Shown here: positions 9,549 through 17,020 of the stretch, in pieces | Position numbering within the stretch: the first letter of the stretch is position 1 | Layout: each line of letters begins with the position of its first letter | Assembly (NCBI RefSeq): GCF_001267885.1 | Contig: NZ_CP012382.1 | Location: 2,467,001 to 2,531,000, forward strand | Length of the DNA: 64,000 nt | Direction: 5' to 3' | From: Streptomyces ambofaciens ATCC 23877 | Lineage (GTDB): Bacteria > Actinomycetota > Actinomycetes > Streptomycetales > Streptomycetaceae | The notes under the pieces: generated by a model | The model's database searches: none | Seen by the model: the letters and a program-made list of their open reading frames with translations, nothing else | What the model was told of the DNA's origin: nothing | Program-made: the position numbers and the translations under genes

Positions 9549-10331
9549 GTGCTTGTCCTGCTGCCGCCGTCCGAGGGGAAGGCCGCGTCCGGCCGCGGTG
9601 CGCCGTTGAAGCCGGAGTCGCTGTCCCTTCCGGGGCTGACCCCCGCCCGGGAGACCGTCCTCGGTGAGCTGGTTGAGCTGTGCGCCGGTGACGAGGAGAA
9701 GGCGCGCGAGGTGCTCGGGCTGAGCGAGGGGCTGCGCGGCGAGGTCGCCAAGAACGCGGAGCTGCGGACGGCCGGTGCGCGTCCGGCCGGGGAGATCTAC
9801 ACCGGTGTGCTGTACGACGCCCTGGACCTGGCCTCGCTCGAACCGGCCGCCAAGCGGCGCGCGGCCCGGTCGCTGCTGGTCTTCTCGGGGCTGTGGGGTG
9901 CGGTGCGGGTGACCGACCGTATCCCCTCCTACCGCTGCTCGATGGGTGTGAAGCTGCCCGCGCTCGGGGCCCTGGGCGCCTACTGGCGTGCGCCGATGGC
10001 CGAGGTGCTGCCCGAGGCCGCCGGGGGCGGGCTGGTGCTGGACCTGCGCTCGTCGGCGTACGCGGCGGCCTGGAAGCCCACGGGCGAGGTCGCCGGGCGG
10101 ACGGCGACCGTGCGGGTGCTGCACGCGCCGACCCGGAAGGTGGTCAGCCACTTCAACAAGGCGACCAAGGGGCGGATCGTCCGGAGTCTGCTGGCGGCCG
10201 GGATCGCGCCCGAGGGGCCCGCCGAGCTGGTGGAGGCGCTGCGGGACCTCGGCTACGAGGTGGAGGCCGAGGCGCCCGCGAAGGCGGGGAAGCCGTGGTC
10301 GCTGGACGTGCTGGTGGCGGAGGTCCACTGA
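9549..10331 (+). CDS. yaaA: YaaA / UPF0246 family protein
   Basis: Cytosolic protein of the YaaA (DUF328) family, 260 aa. The E. coli member limits free iron and DNA damage during peroxide stress. Family signatures are clear: [10 protein letters not shown] at the N terminus, [17 protein letters not shown] in the middle, [11 protein letters not shown] and the HFNKATKG motif near residue 200. The GTG start at 9549-9551 has AAGGAG 5 nt upstream. The gene may be cotranscribed with the MerR gene (35-bp gap) but is separated from eda by a palindromic operator. No truncation. Confidence 0.93.
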   Translation: MLVLLPPSEGKAASGRGAPLKPESLSLPGLTPARETVLGELVELCAGDEEKAREVLGLSEGLRGEVAKNAELRTAGARPAGEIYTGVLYDALDLASLEPAAKRRAARSLLVFSGLWGAVRVTDRIPSYRCSMGVKLPALGALGAYWRAPMAEVLPEAAGGGLVLDLRSSAYAAAWKPTGEVAGRTATVRVLHAPTRKVVSHFNKATKGRIVRSLLAAGIAPEGPAELVEALRDLGYEVEAEAPAKAGKPWSLDVLVAEVH

Positions 10332-10357
10332 GCGGACCGGCCCTGTGTTGCACATGA

Positions 10358-10373
10358 CGCAACGCGCGTTGCG
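10358..10373 (+). promoter_or_regulatory. Perfect palindrome upstream of eda
   Basis: The 16-bp perfect palindrome CGCAACGCGCGTTGCG lies 30-46 bp before the eda start. A further TTGC (10348-10351) pairs with GCAA (10359-10362), so the region has three GCAA-type half sites. This is a likely repressor site overlapping the eda promoter. Confidence 0.6.
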
Positions 10374-10403
10374 CATACTGCTGGGCGGCGGCACGATGAG
10401 GGC

Positions 10404-11063
10404 ATGAGCTCACCGCTGCCCTCCTCCCCCGCCGTCTCGGTCCTGGACCTCGCCCCCGTCGTGCCCGTCGTGGTGATCGACGACCTCGCGGACGCCGTGC
10501 CGCTCGCCCGTGCGCTGGTCGCCGGCGGGCTGCCCGCGATCGAGGTCACGCTGCGCACGCCGGTCGCCGTCGACGCGATCCGCGCGATCGCCGCCGACGT
10601 ACCGGGCGCGGTGGTCGGCGCGGGCACGGTCATCACGCCGGAGCAGGTCGACGAGGTCGTGGCGGCCGGGGCGCGGTTCCTGGTCAGCCCGGGGTGGACG
10701 GACACGCTGCTGGACGCGATGCGGGGGTCCGGGGTGCCCTTCCTGCCGGGGGTGTCGACCACGTCCGAGGTGGTGGCGCTGCTGGAGCGCGGGGTGCGGG
10801 AGATGAAGTTCTTCCCGGCCGAGGCCGCGGGCGGCACCGCCTACCTCAAGGCGCTCGCCGCCCCGCTGCCGCAGGCCCGCTTCTGCCCGACCGGCGGCGT
10901 CGGGCCGGGCTCCGCCCCGGAGTACCTCGCCCTGCCCAACGTCGGCTGCGTCGGCGGCAGTTGGATGCTGCCGAAGGACGCGGTGGCCGGCCGCGACTGG
11001 GCTCGGGTGGAGCGGCTCGCCCGTGAGGCGGCGGCGCTCAGCGCAGGTGGGACGTGTCGTTGA
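10404..11063 (+). CDS. eda: KHG/KDPG aldolase
   Basis: Class I aldolase cleaving 2-keto-3-deoxy-6-phosphogluconate (or 4-hydroxy-2-oxoglutarate) to pyruvate, 219 aa. TIM-barrel motifs: catalytic Glu in [45 protein letters not shown], the Schiff-base Lys in [10 protein letters not shown], and [13 protein letters not shown] start at 10404. The last 26 bp overlap the convergent RNase HI/phosphatase gene. No Entner-Doudoroff dehydratase is nearby, so the physiological substrate may come from hexuronate or proline catabolism. The upstream palindrome suggests specific regulation. Confidence 0.93.
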   Translation: MSSPLPSSPAVSVLDLAPVVPVVVIDDLADAVPLARALVAGGLPAIEVTLRTPVAVDAIRAIAADVPGAVVGAGTVITPEQVDEVVAAGARFLVSPGWTDTLLDAMRGSGVPFLPGVSTTSEVVALLERGVREMKFFPAEAAGGTAYLKALAAPLPQARFCPTGGVGPGSAPEYLALPNVGCVGGSWMLPKDAVAGRDWARVERLAREAAALSAGGTCR

Positions 11064-12414
11064 ACAGCCGTACGCTCGCGCCGCCGTCCGCGTAGTACGC
11101 CACCGCCGACAACGACGCCGCCGACAGCTCCATGCGGAACAGCGACTCGGGCGGGGCGCCCAGGGCCAGCCGCACGAACGTCTTGATCGGCGTCACGTGG
11201 GAGACCAGCAGCACCGTGCGGCCCGCGTACGCCGCGACCAGCTTGTCGCGGGTGGCGGCGACCCGGGCGCCGGTCGCCGCGAAGCTCTCGCCGCCGCCGG
11301 TCGGTTCCGCGTCCGGGGAGGCCAGCCACGCGTTCAGGTCGTCGGGGTACCGCTCGCGGACCTCGCCGAAGGTGAGCCCCTCCCAGGCGCCGAAGTCGGT
11401 CTCCCGCAGGCCCTCCTCGACCGTGACCTCCAGACCGAGGCGGGCGGCGACGATCCCGGCGGTCTCCCGGGTGCGGGCCAGGGGCGAGGCGACGACCGCC
11501 TGAACGGTGCCGCGCCGGGCGAGGCTCGCGGCGACCTTCTCGGCCTGCTCCCGGCCGACGGCCGACAGGGACGGGTCGCTGCCGCCGCTCCCGGAGAACC
11601 GCTTCTGCGGCGTCAGGGGCGTCTCCCCGTGCCGGAGCAGGACGAAGGTGGCGGGGGCGCCCATGTCGGGGGGTCCCCAGCCGGGGGAGGCCACGGTCTT
11701 GGCGGCCCGTACGTCGGCCGTTGCGGCGGCTACGGACACGGCGGTGTCCGGCACGGACGTGTCCGGCACGGACGTGTCCGGCACGGACGTGTCCGCGGCG
11801 GCGTCGGCGGCAGCGTCCGACATCGCGGCGGTGGACGCGGCCAGGGTGCCGGCACCGGGAGCGGCGTCGACAGCCGGTGCCTCGGCGACGACCGGTACCT
11901 CGCCCGCGGCCGCCGCGCGGGCGTCGCCGGCGTCCAGCTCCGCCGTGGACCCGGACGGCGACCACCGTTCGCCCCGGGCTCCCGCGTCCATCGCCTCGTT
12001 GGCCAGGCGGTCGGCGTGCTTGTTGCTCGCGCGGGGCATCCACTCGTACGTCACCCGCCCCGGCGGGAAGACGCGCGCCGCCTCGGCCGCCAGCGGCTTC
12101 ATGTCGGGGTGCTTGATCTTCCAGCGGCCCGACATCTGCTCGACGACGAGCTTGGAGTCCATCCGGACCCGGACGGTCGCGTCCGGGTCCAGCTCCCTCG
12201 CCGCGCGCAGGCCGGCCAGCAGGCCCCGGTACTCGGCCACGTTGTTCGTGGCGACCCCGAGGTGGTCGGCGGCCTCGACGAGGGTCTCCCCCGTCACCGC
12301 GTCCAGCACCACGGCACCGTAGCCCGCGGGTCCCGGGTTCCCCCGTGAACCGCCGTCGGCCTCGACGACGAACTCCCGCGCGGGAGCGGCCGGACCTGCC
12401 ACCGCGTCTCCCAC
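11038..12414 (-). CDS. Bifunctional RNase HI / acid phosphatase
   Basis: Cytosolic fusion enzyme, 458 aa, of the type characterised as SCO2299. The N-terminal RNase HI domain (about 1-140) carries the acidic residues in EADGGSRGNPG, NNVAEYRGL, RMDSKLVVEQ and SNKHADRLAN; it degrades RNA in RNA:DNA hybrids. An Ala-rich linker follows with a 5-residue repeat (TSVPD). The C-terminal histidine-phosphatase domain has FVLLRHGETPLT, SPLARTRET, Glu in ETDFGAWEG and LVSHVTP, as in CobC. It is the last gene of the Nif3 / zinc-ribbon / RNase H operon. The start ATG at 12412-12414 is 12 bp after the preceding stop. Confidence 0.95.
   Translation of the reverse strand: MGDAVAGPAAPAREFVVEADGGSRGNPGPAGYGAVVLDAVTGETLVEAADHLGVATNNVAEYRGLLAGLRAARELDPDATVRVRMDSKLVVEQMSGRWKIKHPDMKPLAAEAARVFPPGRVTYEWMPRASNKHADRLANEAMDAGARGERWSPSGSTAELDAGDARAAAAGEVPVVAEAPAVDAAPGAGTLAASTAAMSDAAADAAADTSVPDTSVPDTSVPDTAVSVAAATADVRAAKTVASPGWGPPDMGAPATFVLLRHGETPLTPQKRFSGSGGSDPSLSAVGREQAEKVAASLARRGTVQAVVASPLARTRETAGIVAARLGLEVTVEEGLRETDFGAWEGLTFGEVRERYPDDLNAWLASPDAEPTGGGESFAATGARVAATRDKLVAAYAGRTVLLVSHVTPIKTFVRLALGAPPESLFRMELSAASLSAVAYYADGGASVRLFNDTSHLR
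11744..11788. repeat. 15-bp tandem repeat in RNase HI/phosphatase linker
   Basis: Three exact copies of a 15-bp unit (GTGTCCGGCACGGAC on the plus strand), plus a partial copy, encode the 5-residue linker repeat between the two catalytic domains. In-frame repeats here can change linker length between strains without breaking the enzyme. Confidence 0.85.
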
Positions 12415-12426
12415 CGGACCGGCCCC

Positions 12427-13170
12427 CTACAGCCCGGAGTCCGCCGTGCGCACCAGGATGCGGCGGCAGTTCTCGCAGCGTACGACCGTGTCGGGCGCCG
12501 CGGAGCGGATCTCGCTCAGCTCGGTGATCGCCAGCTCCTGGCGGCACCCCTGGCAGCTGCGCTGGTACAGCTTGGCCGCGCCGACGCCGCCCTGCTGCCC
12601 GCGCAGCTTCTCGTAGAGCTTCAGCAGGTCCTCGGGGACCGAGCCCGCGACGACCTCGCGCTCCTTGGTGACGGAGGCCGCCTCGGCGTCCAGCTCCTCG
12701 ACGGCCGCGTCCCGGCGCGCCGTGGCGTCGTCGATCTTGCCCTGCACGGAGCCGACCCGCTCGGTCAGCTCGGCGACCCGCTCCTGCGCGGACTCGCGGC
12801 GCTCCATCACCTCCAGGACGACGTCCTCGAGGTCGCCCTGCCGCTTGGCGAGGGAGGCGATCTCGCGCTGGAGGTTCTCCAGGTCCTTCGGGGAGGTGAC
12901 GGCGCCCGAGTCGAGGCGCTCCTGGTCGCGGGTGGCGCGCCGGCGCACCTGGTCCACGTCCTGCTCGGCCTTGGTCTGCTCGCGGGAGCAGTCGCTCTCC
13001 TCGGTCTGCGCGGCCACGAGCAGGTCGCGCAGCTGGGTGTGGTCCTTGGTCAGCGACTCGATCTCGGCGTGCTCGGGCAGGGACCTGCGCTTGTGCGTGA
13101 GCTGCTGGAGACGGACGTCGAATGCCTGGACGTCCAGCAGTCGGATCTGGTCGGCGGGCGCGGCTTTCAG
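12427..13170 (-). CDS. Coiled-coil protein with C-terminal C4 zinc ribbon
   Basis: Cytosolic protein of 247 aa with a long central coiled coil (residues about 25-190) and a zinc ribbon at the end: CQGCRQ near 205 and CENCRR near 230. The family (SCO2300-like) is found next to nif3 in many actinobacteria and is structurally like hook-shaped DUF164 proteins; the function is unknown, perhaps nucleic-acid binding. In this frame no ATG, GTG or TTG occurs near the conserved N terminus. The best start is a CTG at 13168-13170 that overlaps the Nif3 stop (CTGA), with GGGAG about 8 nt upstream. Translation is probably coupled to nif3. Confidence 0.87.
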   Translation of the reverse strand: MKAAPADQIRLLDVQAFDVRLQQLTHKRRSLPEHAEIESLTKDHTQLRDLLVAAQTEESDCSREQTKAEQDVDQVRRRATRDQERLDSGAVTSPKDLENLQREIASLAKRQGDLEDVVLEVMERRESAQERVAELTERVGSVQGKIDDATARRDAAVEELDAEAASVTKEREVVAGSVPEDLLKLYEKLRGQQGGVGAAKLYQRSCQGCRQELAITELSEIRSAAPDTVVRCENCRRILVRTADSGL

Positions 13171-14033
13171 TTGGGGGCTCCCATTGCGTCGGAGGTCGGG
13201 GTGGACGCCGCATGGGCGGTCCAGGGGTCGGTGACCGTCTTGGAGACGTGGACCCTGAGGTCCCAGCCGTTCCGGTCGGAGATCTCGTCGAGCTGGGCCG
13301 CGCCCAGCTCGCACCAGGGCCACTCGGTGGCCCAGTGCGCCGCGTCGAGCAGCGCGAGAGGACTGTGGGCGCGGTCCGCGAGGAACTCGGACGCGGGGTG
13401 GTGGCGCAGGTCGGCGGTGAGGAACGCGTCGACGCCGGCCGCCCGCACGTGGGCGAAGAGGCTGTCGCCGGAACCGCCGCTGACGGCGACCGTGCGGACG
13501 GTGGCCTCCGGGTCGCCGGCCACCCGGATGCCCTGCGCGGTGGCGGGCAGCCGCTCGGCGGCGCGGGCGGCGAACTCGCGGACGGTCAGCGGGTGGTCCA
13601 GCTCGCACACCCGGCCGAGGCCCCGGCGGCCCTCGGGGTCGCCGGCATCCGGCACCAGGGGCCGCACGACCCGCAGGTCGAGCGCGCCGGCCAGGGCGTC
13701 GGAGACGCCGGGGTCGGCGGTGTCGGCGTTGGTGTGGGCGACGTGCAGCGCGATGTCGTTCTTGATGAGCGTGTGCACCACGCGGCCCTTGAAGGTGGAG
13801 GCCGCCACCGTCGTCGTCCCCCGCAGATACAGCGGGTGGTGGGTGACGAGGAGGTCGGCGCCCAGTCCCACCGCCTCGTCGACGGTCTCCTGGACCGGGT
13901 CGACGGCGAACAGGACCCGGGAGACCTCCTGGTCGGGGTCGCCCACGACGGTGCCGACCGCGTCCCAGGACTCGGCCCGCTCGGCGGGCCACAGGTTCTC
14001 CAGCGCGGCGATGACTTCTGACAGACGGGGCAC
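13167..14033 (-). CDS. Nif3-like dinuclear metal-center protein
   Basis: Widely conserved Nif3/YbgI family protein (GTP cyclohydrolase I type 2 in older annotations), 288 aa, cytosolic, forming toroidal hexamers with two metals per subunit. Metal ligands are seen in LLVTHHPLYLRG and HVAHTNAD near the N terminus and in DAAHWATEW near residue 235. Family signatures WDAVGTVVGDP and VSGGSGDSLFAHVRAAG are present. The start is GTG at 14031-14033. It is first in a three-gene operon with the zinc-ribbon protein and the RNase HI/phosphatase. Biochemical function remains unsettled in the family. Confidence 0.92.
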   Translation of the reverse strand: MPRLSEVIAALENLWPAERAESWDAVGTVVGDPDQEVSRVLFAVDPVQETVDEAVGLGADLLVTHHPLYLRGTTTVAASTFKGRVVHTLIKNDIALHVAHTNADTADPGVSDALAGALDLRVVRPLVPDAGDPEGRRGLGRVCELDHPLTVREFAARAAERLPATAQGIRVAGDPEATVRTVAVSGGSGDSLFAHVRAAGVDAFLTADLRHHPASEFLADRAHSPLALLDAAHWATEWPWCELGAAQLDEISDRNGWDLRVHVSKTVTDPWTAHAASTPTSDAMGAPN

Positions 14034-14231
14034 GAACGCAAGGCTACCTGGCCGTTCTGCGCCGTCCTACCGGCAGCGTGCCCCCGCGGCCGGCCCGGTC
14101 CGGCACAGCACACCAGGTGTCCGCCTCTCAGGCGAATCGTTCCTGTGCCACACGTTTGTGTGACGGTGACGGCCGCCGGTGCCCCGCCCGTGCGTGCGAT
14201 AACTAGCTTCGTCGCCGGAGGTGACCGAACG

Positions 14232-15431
14232 ATGACAGCCTGTGCTATCGAGCCTTCGGCGGACCCCGGGAGCGACGACCCTCCCCGGGCGGGCTGCAGC
14301 ATCGCCGCGGAGGGCGCCTACGCCGCGCGGCTCGCCCGGAGCGGGGACTCCTGGTACCCGGAGCGCTGGACCCTGGACGGCCCCGAGCCGTACGCGGTGC
14401 CGCTGCCGGGCAACCAGCCGGAGGAACCCGGTACCGAGGTGCAGCCGATGGGCGACGGGCGGGTCCTGGTGCACCGCACGGCGGCGGGCCGGCACCTCTT
14501 CTCCCTCCTGTATCCGACCGGACCCTGCACCGGTGAGCTGCCGCTCGGCGCCATCGAGTGCCCGGCGGACACCACCCGCCTGCGCCTGCTGCCGCCGGCC
14601 CCGGGCGGCGAGCGGGCGTACGCCCTGGCCGTCGGCCCGCGTTCGACGGTGCTGTGGCAGGTCGCGGGCGGCGCCTTCGGGCCCGAGCGGGTCGCCGAGG
14701 TCCCCGGCCGCTGCTCGGGCGGGGCGTGGCTGGACCGTACGGGCCGGATACTGGCCGTGGACCGGGAGACCGGGGGGCGCACCAAGGCGGTCGTGGTGGA
14801 CCTGGAGCGGGACGGCGAGGTGTCGCCGCTGCTGCAGATCGCCGCGGACAGCGACGACCGGATACTGCTGGCCGACCCGGACAGCGGCCTGGTGCTGATC
14901 CGCTCCGACGCACCCTCCCCGGGCCGGGGACGGCTCGGCTGGGGCGTGCTGGGCAGCACGCTGCCGGTGCGCTTCCCGGAGTGCCTGCGGCTGACGGACT
15001 GCGTGGTGACGCCGTTCGCGATCCAGCCGGGCCAGGCGCTGACGCCGGAACGCTGCGCGGTGGCGCTGCGCGTGGACGGCGCGTTCGGGAGCTGGGTGGG
15101 GGTGTGGCGGCCGGCCGAACGGGAGGTGCGGCATCTGCCGGCACCCGAGGGGTGGCTGGCGGGGGCCGGGCTGTGGACCGCGGACGGGGAGCTGCGTCTG
15201 CCGTGCGCCACACCGCAGTCGCCGTGCGCGGTGGCACGGCTGGCGCCCGACACGGGCGGCGGACGGGCCGGGGACGCGGAGGATTCCGCTCCGCACGAAA
15301 CGGACGGATCGGCCGCCTCCGACGGCCCCGGTGAACCGGACGGGCCGGACACTTCGGCCGCCCCGGCCCCCGCCCCGCCGCGTCCCGTTCCGCTGCAACA
15401 GGCCCCTCTGGCACGGCGTGTAACAAAGTAG
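14232..15431 (+). CDS. Conserved hypothetical, beta-propeller-like
   Basis: Protein of 399 aa with no enzyme motif that I recognise. The body (residues about 30-330) consists of short beta-strand pairs with repeating aromatic/Gly blade-like patterns (DGRVLVHRTAAGRHLFSLLY, SGGAWLDRTGRILAVDRETG, DSGLVLIRSD), suggesting a WD40-like or seven-bladed propeller. The C-terminal 60 residues are low-complexity and acidic, then Pro/Ala-rich. There is no signal peptide. The ATG at 14232 with GGAGGTGA 7 nt upstream is preferred over an upstream in-frame ATG at 14145. It stands alone, divergent from nif3. Confidence 0.7.
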   Translation: MTACAIEPSADPGSDDPPRAGCSIAAEGAYAARLARSGDSWYPERWTLDGPEPYAVPLPGNQPEEPGTEVQPMGDGRVLVHRTAAGRHLFSLLYPTGPCTGELPLGAIECPADTTRLRLLPPAPGGERAYALAVGPRSTVLWQVAGGAFGPERVAEVPGRCSGGAWLDRTGRILAVDRETGGRTKAVVVDLERDGEVSPLLQIAADSDDRILLADPDSGLVLIRSDAPSPGRGRLGWGVLGSTLPVRFPECLRLTDCVVTPFAIQPGQALTPERCAVALRVDGAFGSWVGVWRPAEREVRHLPAPEGWLAGAGLWTADGELRLPCATPQSPCAVARLAPDTGGGRAGDAEDSAPHETDGSAASDGPGEPDGPDTSAAPAPAPPRPVPLQQAPLARRVTK

Positions 15432-15531
15432 TGCCGGTCGGCATGGCCGCCTGGATTCGGGCCGAGGTGTGCCGGTTACACTCGCCCGGCTGTAGGAAAG
15501 AAGATCATGTTGACGGGGTGAATTTCTTCCG

Positions 15532-15699
15532 ATGAACGACGCCAGCACGACCCAGCCCATGCAGGCCGACGGCGCCGACGTCACCGAGACCGGGACCGGC
15601 CACGGCAGGCACCGGGGAGCTGTCTCCGGTCAGGACGGCGCGGCGGTCCCGCGGGGCCGCCACCGCAAGCCGGCCGAGGACAGGGAAACGGCCGCCTGA
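15532..15699 (+). CDS. Small basic/polar protein, function unknown
   Basis: A 55-aa open frame (MNDASTTQPMQADGADV... to ETAA) with two short GRHR-type basic motifs (GHGRHRG and PRGRHRKPAED), no hydrophobic stretch and strong GC3 bias. I recall similar short streptomycete proteins at this place, but know no function. The ribosome binding site is weak (no clear purine run within 12 nt). A tiny frame MLTG lies just upstream (15507-15521) behind GGAAAGAAG and could act as a leader. A convergent terminator follows at once, which supports an expressed short transcript. Confidence 0.55.
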   Translation: MNDASTTQPMQADGADVTETGTGHGRHRGAVSGQDGAAVPRGRHRKPAEDRETAA

Positions 15700-15724
15700 C
15701 GGTACGGACCGCAGTCACGGCAAG

Positions 15725-15769
15725 CGGCCCCGGCCCCGTTCGTCACAGCGACGGGCGGGGCCGGGGCCG
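15725..15769. terminator. Bidirectional terminator
   Basis: A perfect 14-bp stem CGGCCCCGGCCCCG (15725-15738) / CGGGGCCGGGGCCG (15756-15769), with a further CGTC/GACG pairing in the loop, sits between the small gene and the convergent MaoC gene. Confidence 0.8.
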
Positions 15770-16645
15770 TCACCCGTACCGGACGACGGTGTCGGCGAGG
15801 ACGGGGACGTCACCCCTGTCGACGGCGCTCACGGCCACCCGCACCGAGCCGCCGCCGTCCTCCCCGGCGGACCGCCACATGCGCACCCGCAGCGTCTCGC
15901 CCGGGTGGACGACCCCGGCGAAGCGCGTGCGGTACTCGCGCACCCGGTTCACGTCGCCGTCCAGCAGGGTGTCGACGACCGTCTTGAGGGTGCTGCCGTA
16001 GGTGCACAGCCCGTGCAGGACGGGCCGGTCGAAACCGGCGCGCGCGGCGAACTCCGGGTCGGCGTGCAGGGGGTTCCAGTCGCCGGAGAGCCGGTGGAGC
16101 AGGGCCTGGTCCTCGCGTACGGGCACCTCGGCCGTGTGGTCCGGTGGCTCGGCGGGCGGCGGCGCCGGGCGCCCGGACGGTCCCCGCGCACCGCCCCACC
16201 CGCCTTCCCCGCGTACGAAGATCTCGGCCTCGTCCGTCCACAGGGGCCCGTGCGCGTCGGTGACCTCGGTGCGCAGGACGAGGACGGCCGCCGTGCCCTT
16301 GTCGTACGCGGCGACGAGGCGTGCGGCCGCGCTCGCCCGGCCCCGCACCGGTAGGGCCCGGTGCAGGCGCAGGTACTGCCCGCCGTGCAGGACCCGCGCG
16401 AGGTCGACGTCGACACCGGGCGTGGACAGGCCGCCGATGACTCCCGGCGGCCCCCCGCCCGCGACCGTCGCGAAGCTCGGCAGGACGTGCAGCCGGGACT
16501 CCAGGGTGTAGCGCAGCTCGCGGGGGTCGGTGGCGGGACGGCCGGCGCCGATGCCGAGGTGGTAGAGCAGGACGTCCTTGTGGTCCCAGGCGATCTCGCG
16601 CACGCGGGGTGCGGCGGCGAGCGCCTCGGCTGCGTCGATGGGCAC
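15770..16645 (-). CDS. MaoC-family enoyl-CoA hydratase (double hot-dog)
   Basis: Cytosolic (R)-specific enoyl-CoA hydratase of the hydratase-2/MaoC type, 291 aa, the length of the two-hot-dog eukaryotic-like form. The C-terminal active half has the hydratase-2 signature: SGDWNPLHADPEFAARAGF with catalytic Asp and His, then PVLHGLCTYG. The N-terminal half is the inactive hot dog that widens the acyl-binding tunnel. A role in beta-oxidation or long-chain/steroid acyl-CoA degradation is likely, though no partner genes are adjacent. Start ATG at 16643-16645. Its 5' region carries a 9-bp tandem repeat. Confidence 0.9.
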   Translation of the reverse strand: MPIDAAEALAAAPRVREIAWDHKDVLLYHLGIGAGRPATDPRELRYTLESRLHVLPSFATVAGGGPPGVIGGLSTPGVDVDLARVLHGGQYLRLHRALPVRGRASAAARLVAAYDKGTAAVLVLRTEVTDAHGPLWTDEAEIFVRGEGGWGGARGPSGRPAPPPAEPPDHTAEVPVREDQALLHRLSGDWNPLHADPEFAARAGFDRPVLHGLCTYGSTLKTVVDTLLDGDVNRVREYRTRFAGVVHPGETLRVRMWRSAGEDGGGSVRVAVSAVDRGDVPVLADTVVRYG

Positions 16646-16666
16646 GGCTCTCCTGTCACCTCGGGC

Positions 16667-16747
16667 TCACGGCAGTCACGGCAGTCACGGCAGTCGCGGC
16701 AGTCACGGCAGTCACGGCAGTCACGGCAGTCACGGCAGTCACGGCAG
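16667..16747. repeat. 9-bp tandem repeat, nine copies
   Basis: Nine uninterrupted copies of TCACGGCAG (one with TCGCGGCAG) directly upstream of the MaoC gene start (21 bp from it). It is too short and too regular for CRISPR. It lies in the leader or promoter of the MaoC gene. Confidence 0.95.
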
Positions 16748-16774
16748 TCAGACCGTACGGGACGCCGGCCGCGT

Positions 16775-16788
16775 AGGACATTTGTCCT
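16775..16788. promoter_or_regulatory. Inverted repeat in the divergent MaoC / histidine-kinase region
   Basis: AGGACA-TT-TGTCCT, a 14-bp dyad, lies between the MaoC gene and the sensor-kinase gene. Dyads of this kind suit NarL-type response regulators; the adjacent two-component system could bind here. The remaining 375-bp gap holds the 9-bp repeat and a short unlikely reading frame (16849-17024). Confidence 0.4.
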
Positions 16789-17020
16789 CCCGAACCCCGG
16801 ACAACCGCATCTGCCGCCCCCACCGGCCGCTCCGTAGCGTCGTGCGTATGACACGAACACACGGCGACCTCCCGCGCGGGAGCGCCCCGGACCGGACGTC
16901 CGCCGCCACGGGACACGTGCCGCCTCCAGGTGCGATTCTCGTAGTGACGGCGTGGCTGCCGGCGTGCGGGACGCGAGGGCGCGACGGACAGCGACGGACC
17001 CGGAGAGGAGCCGACGGCCG

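Noticed and set aside
16667..16747. CRISPR-like direct repeats
   Set aside because: Units are 9 bp with no spacers between them and no cas genes nearby; this is a simple tandem repeat.
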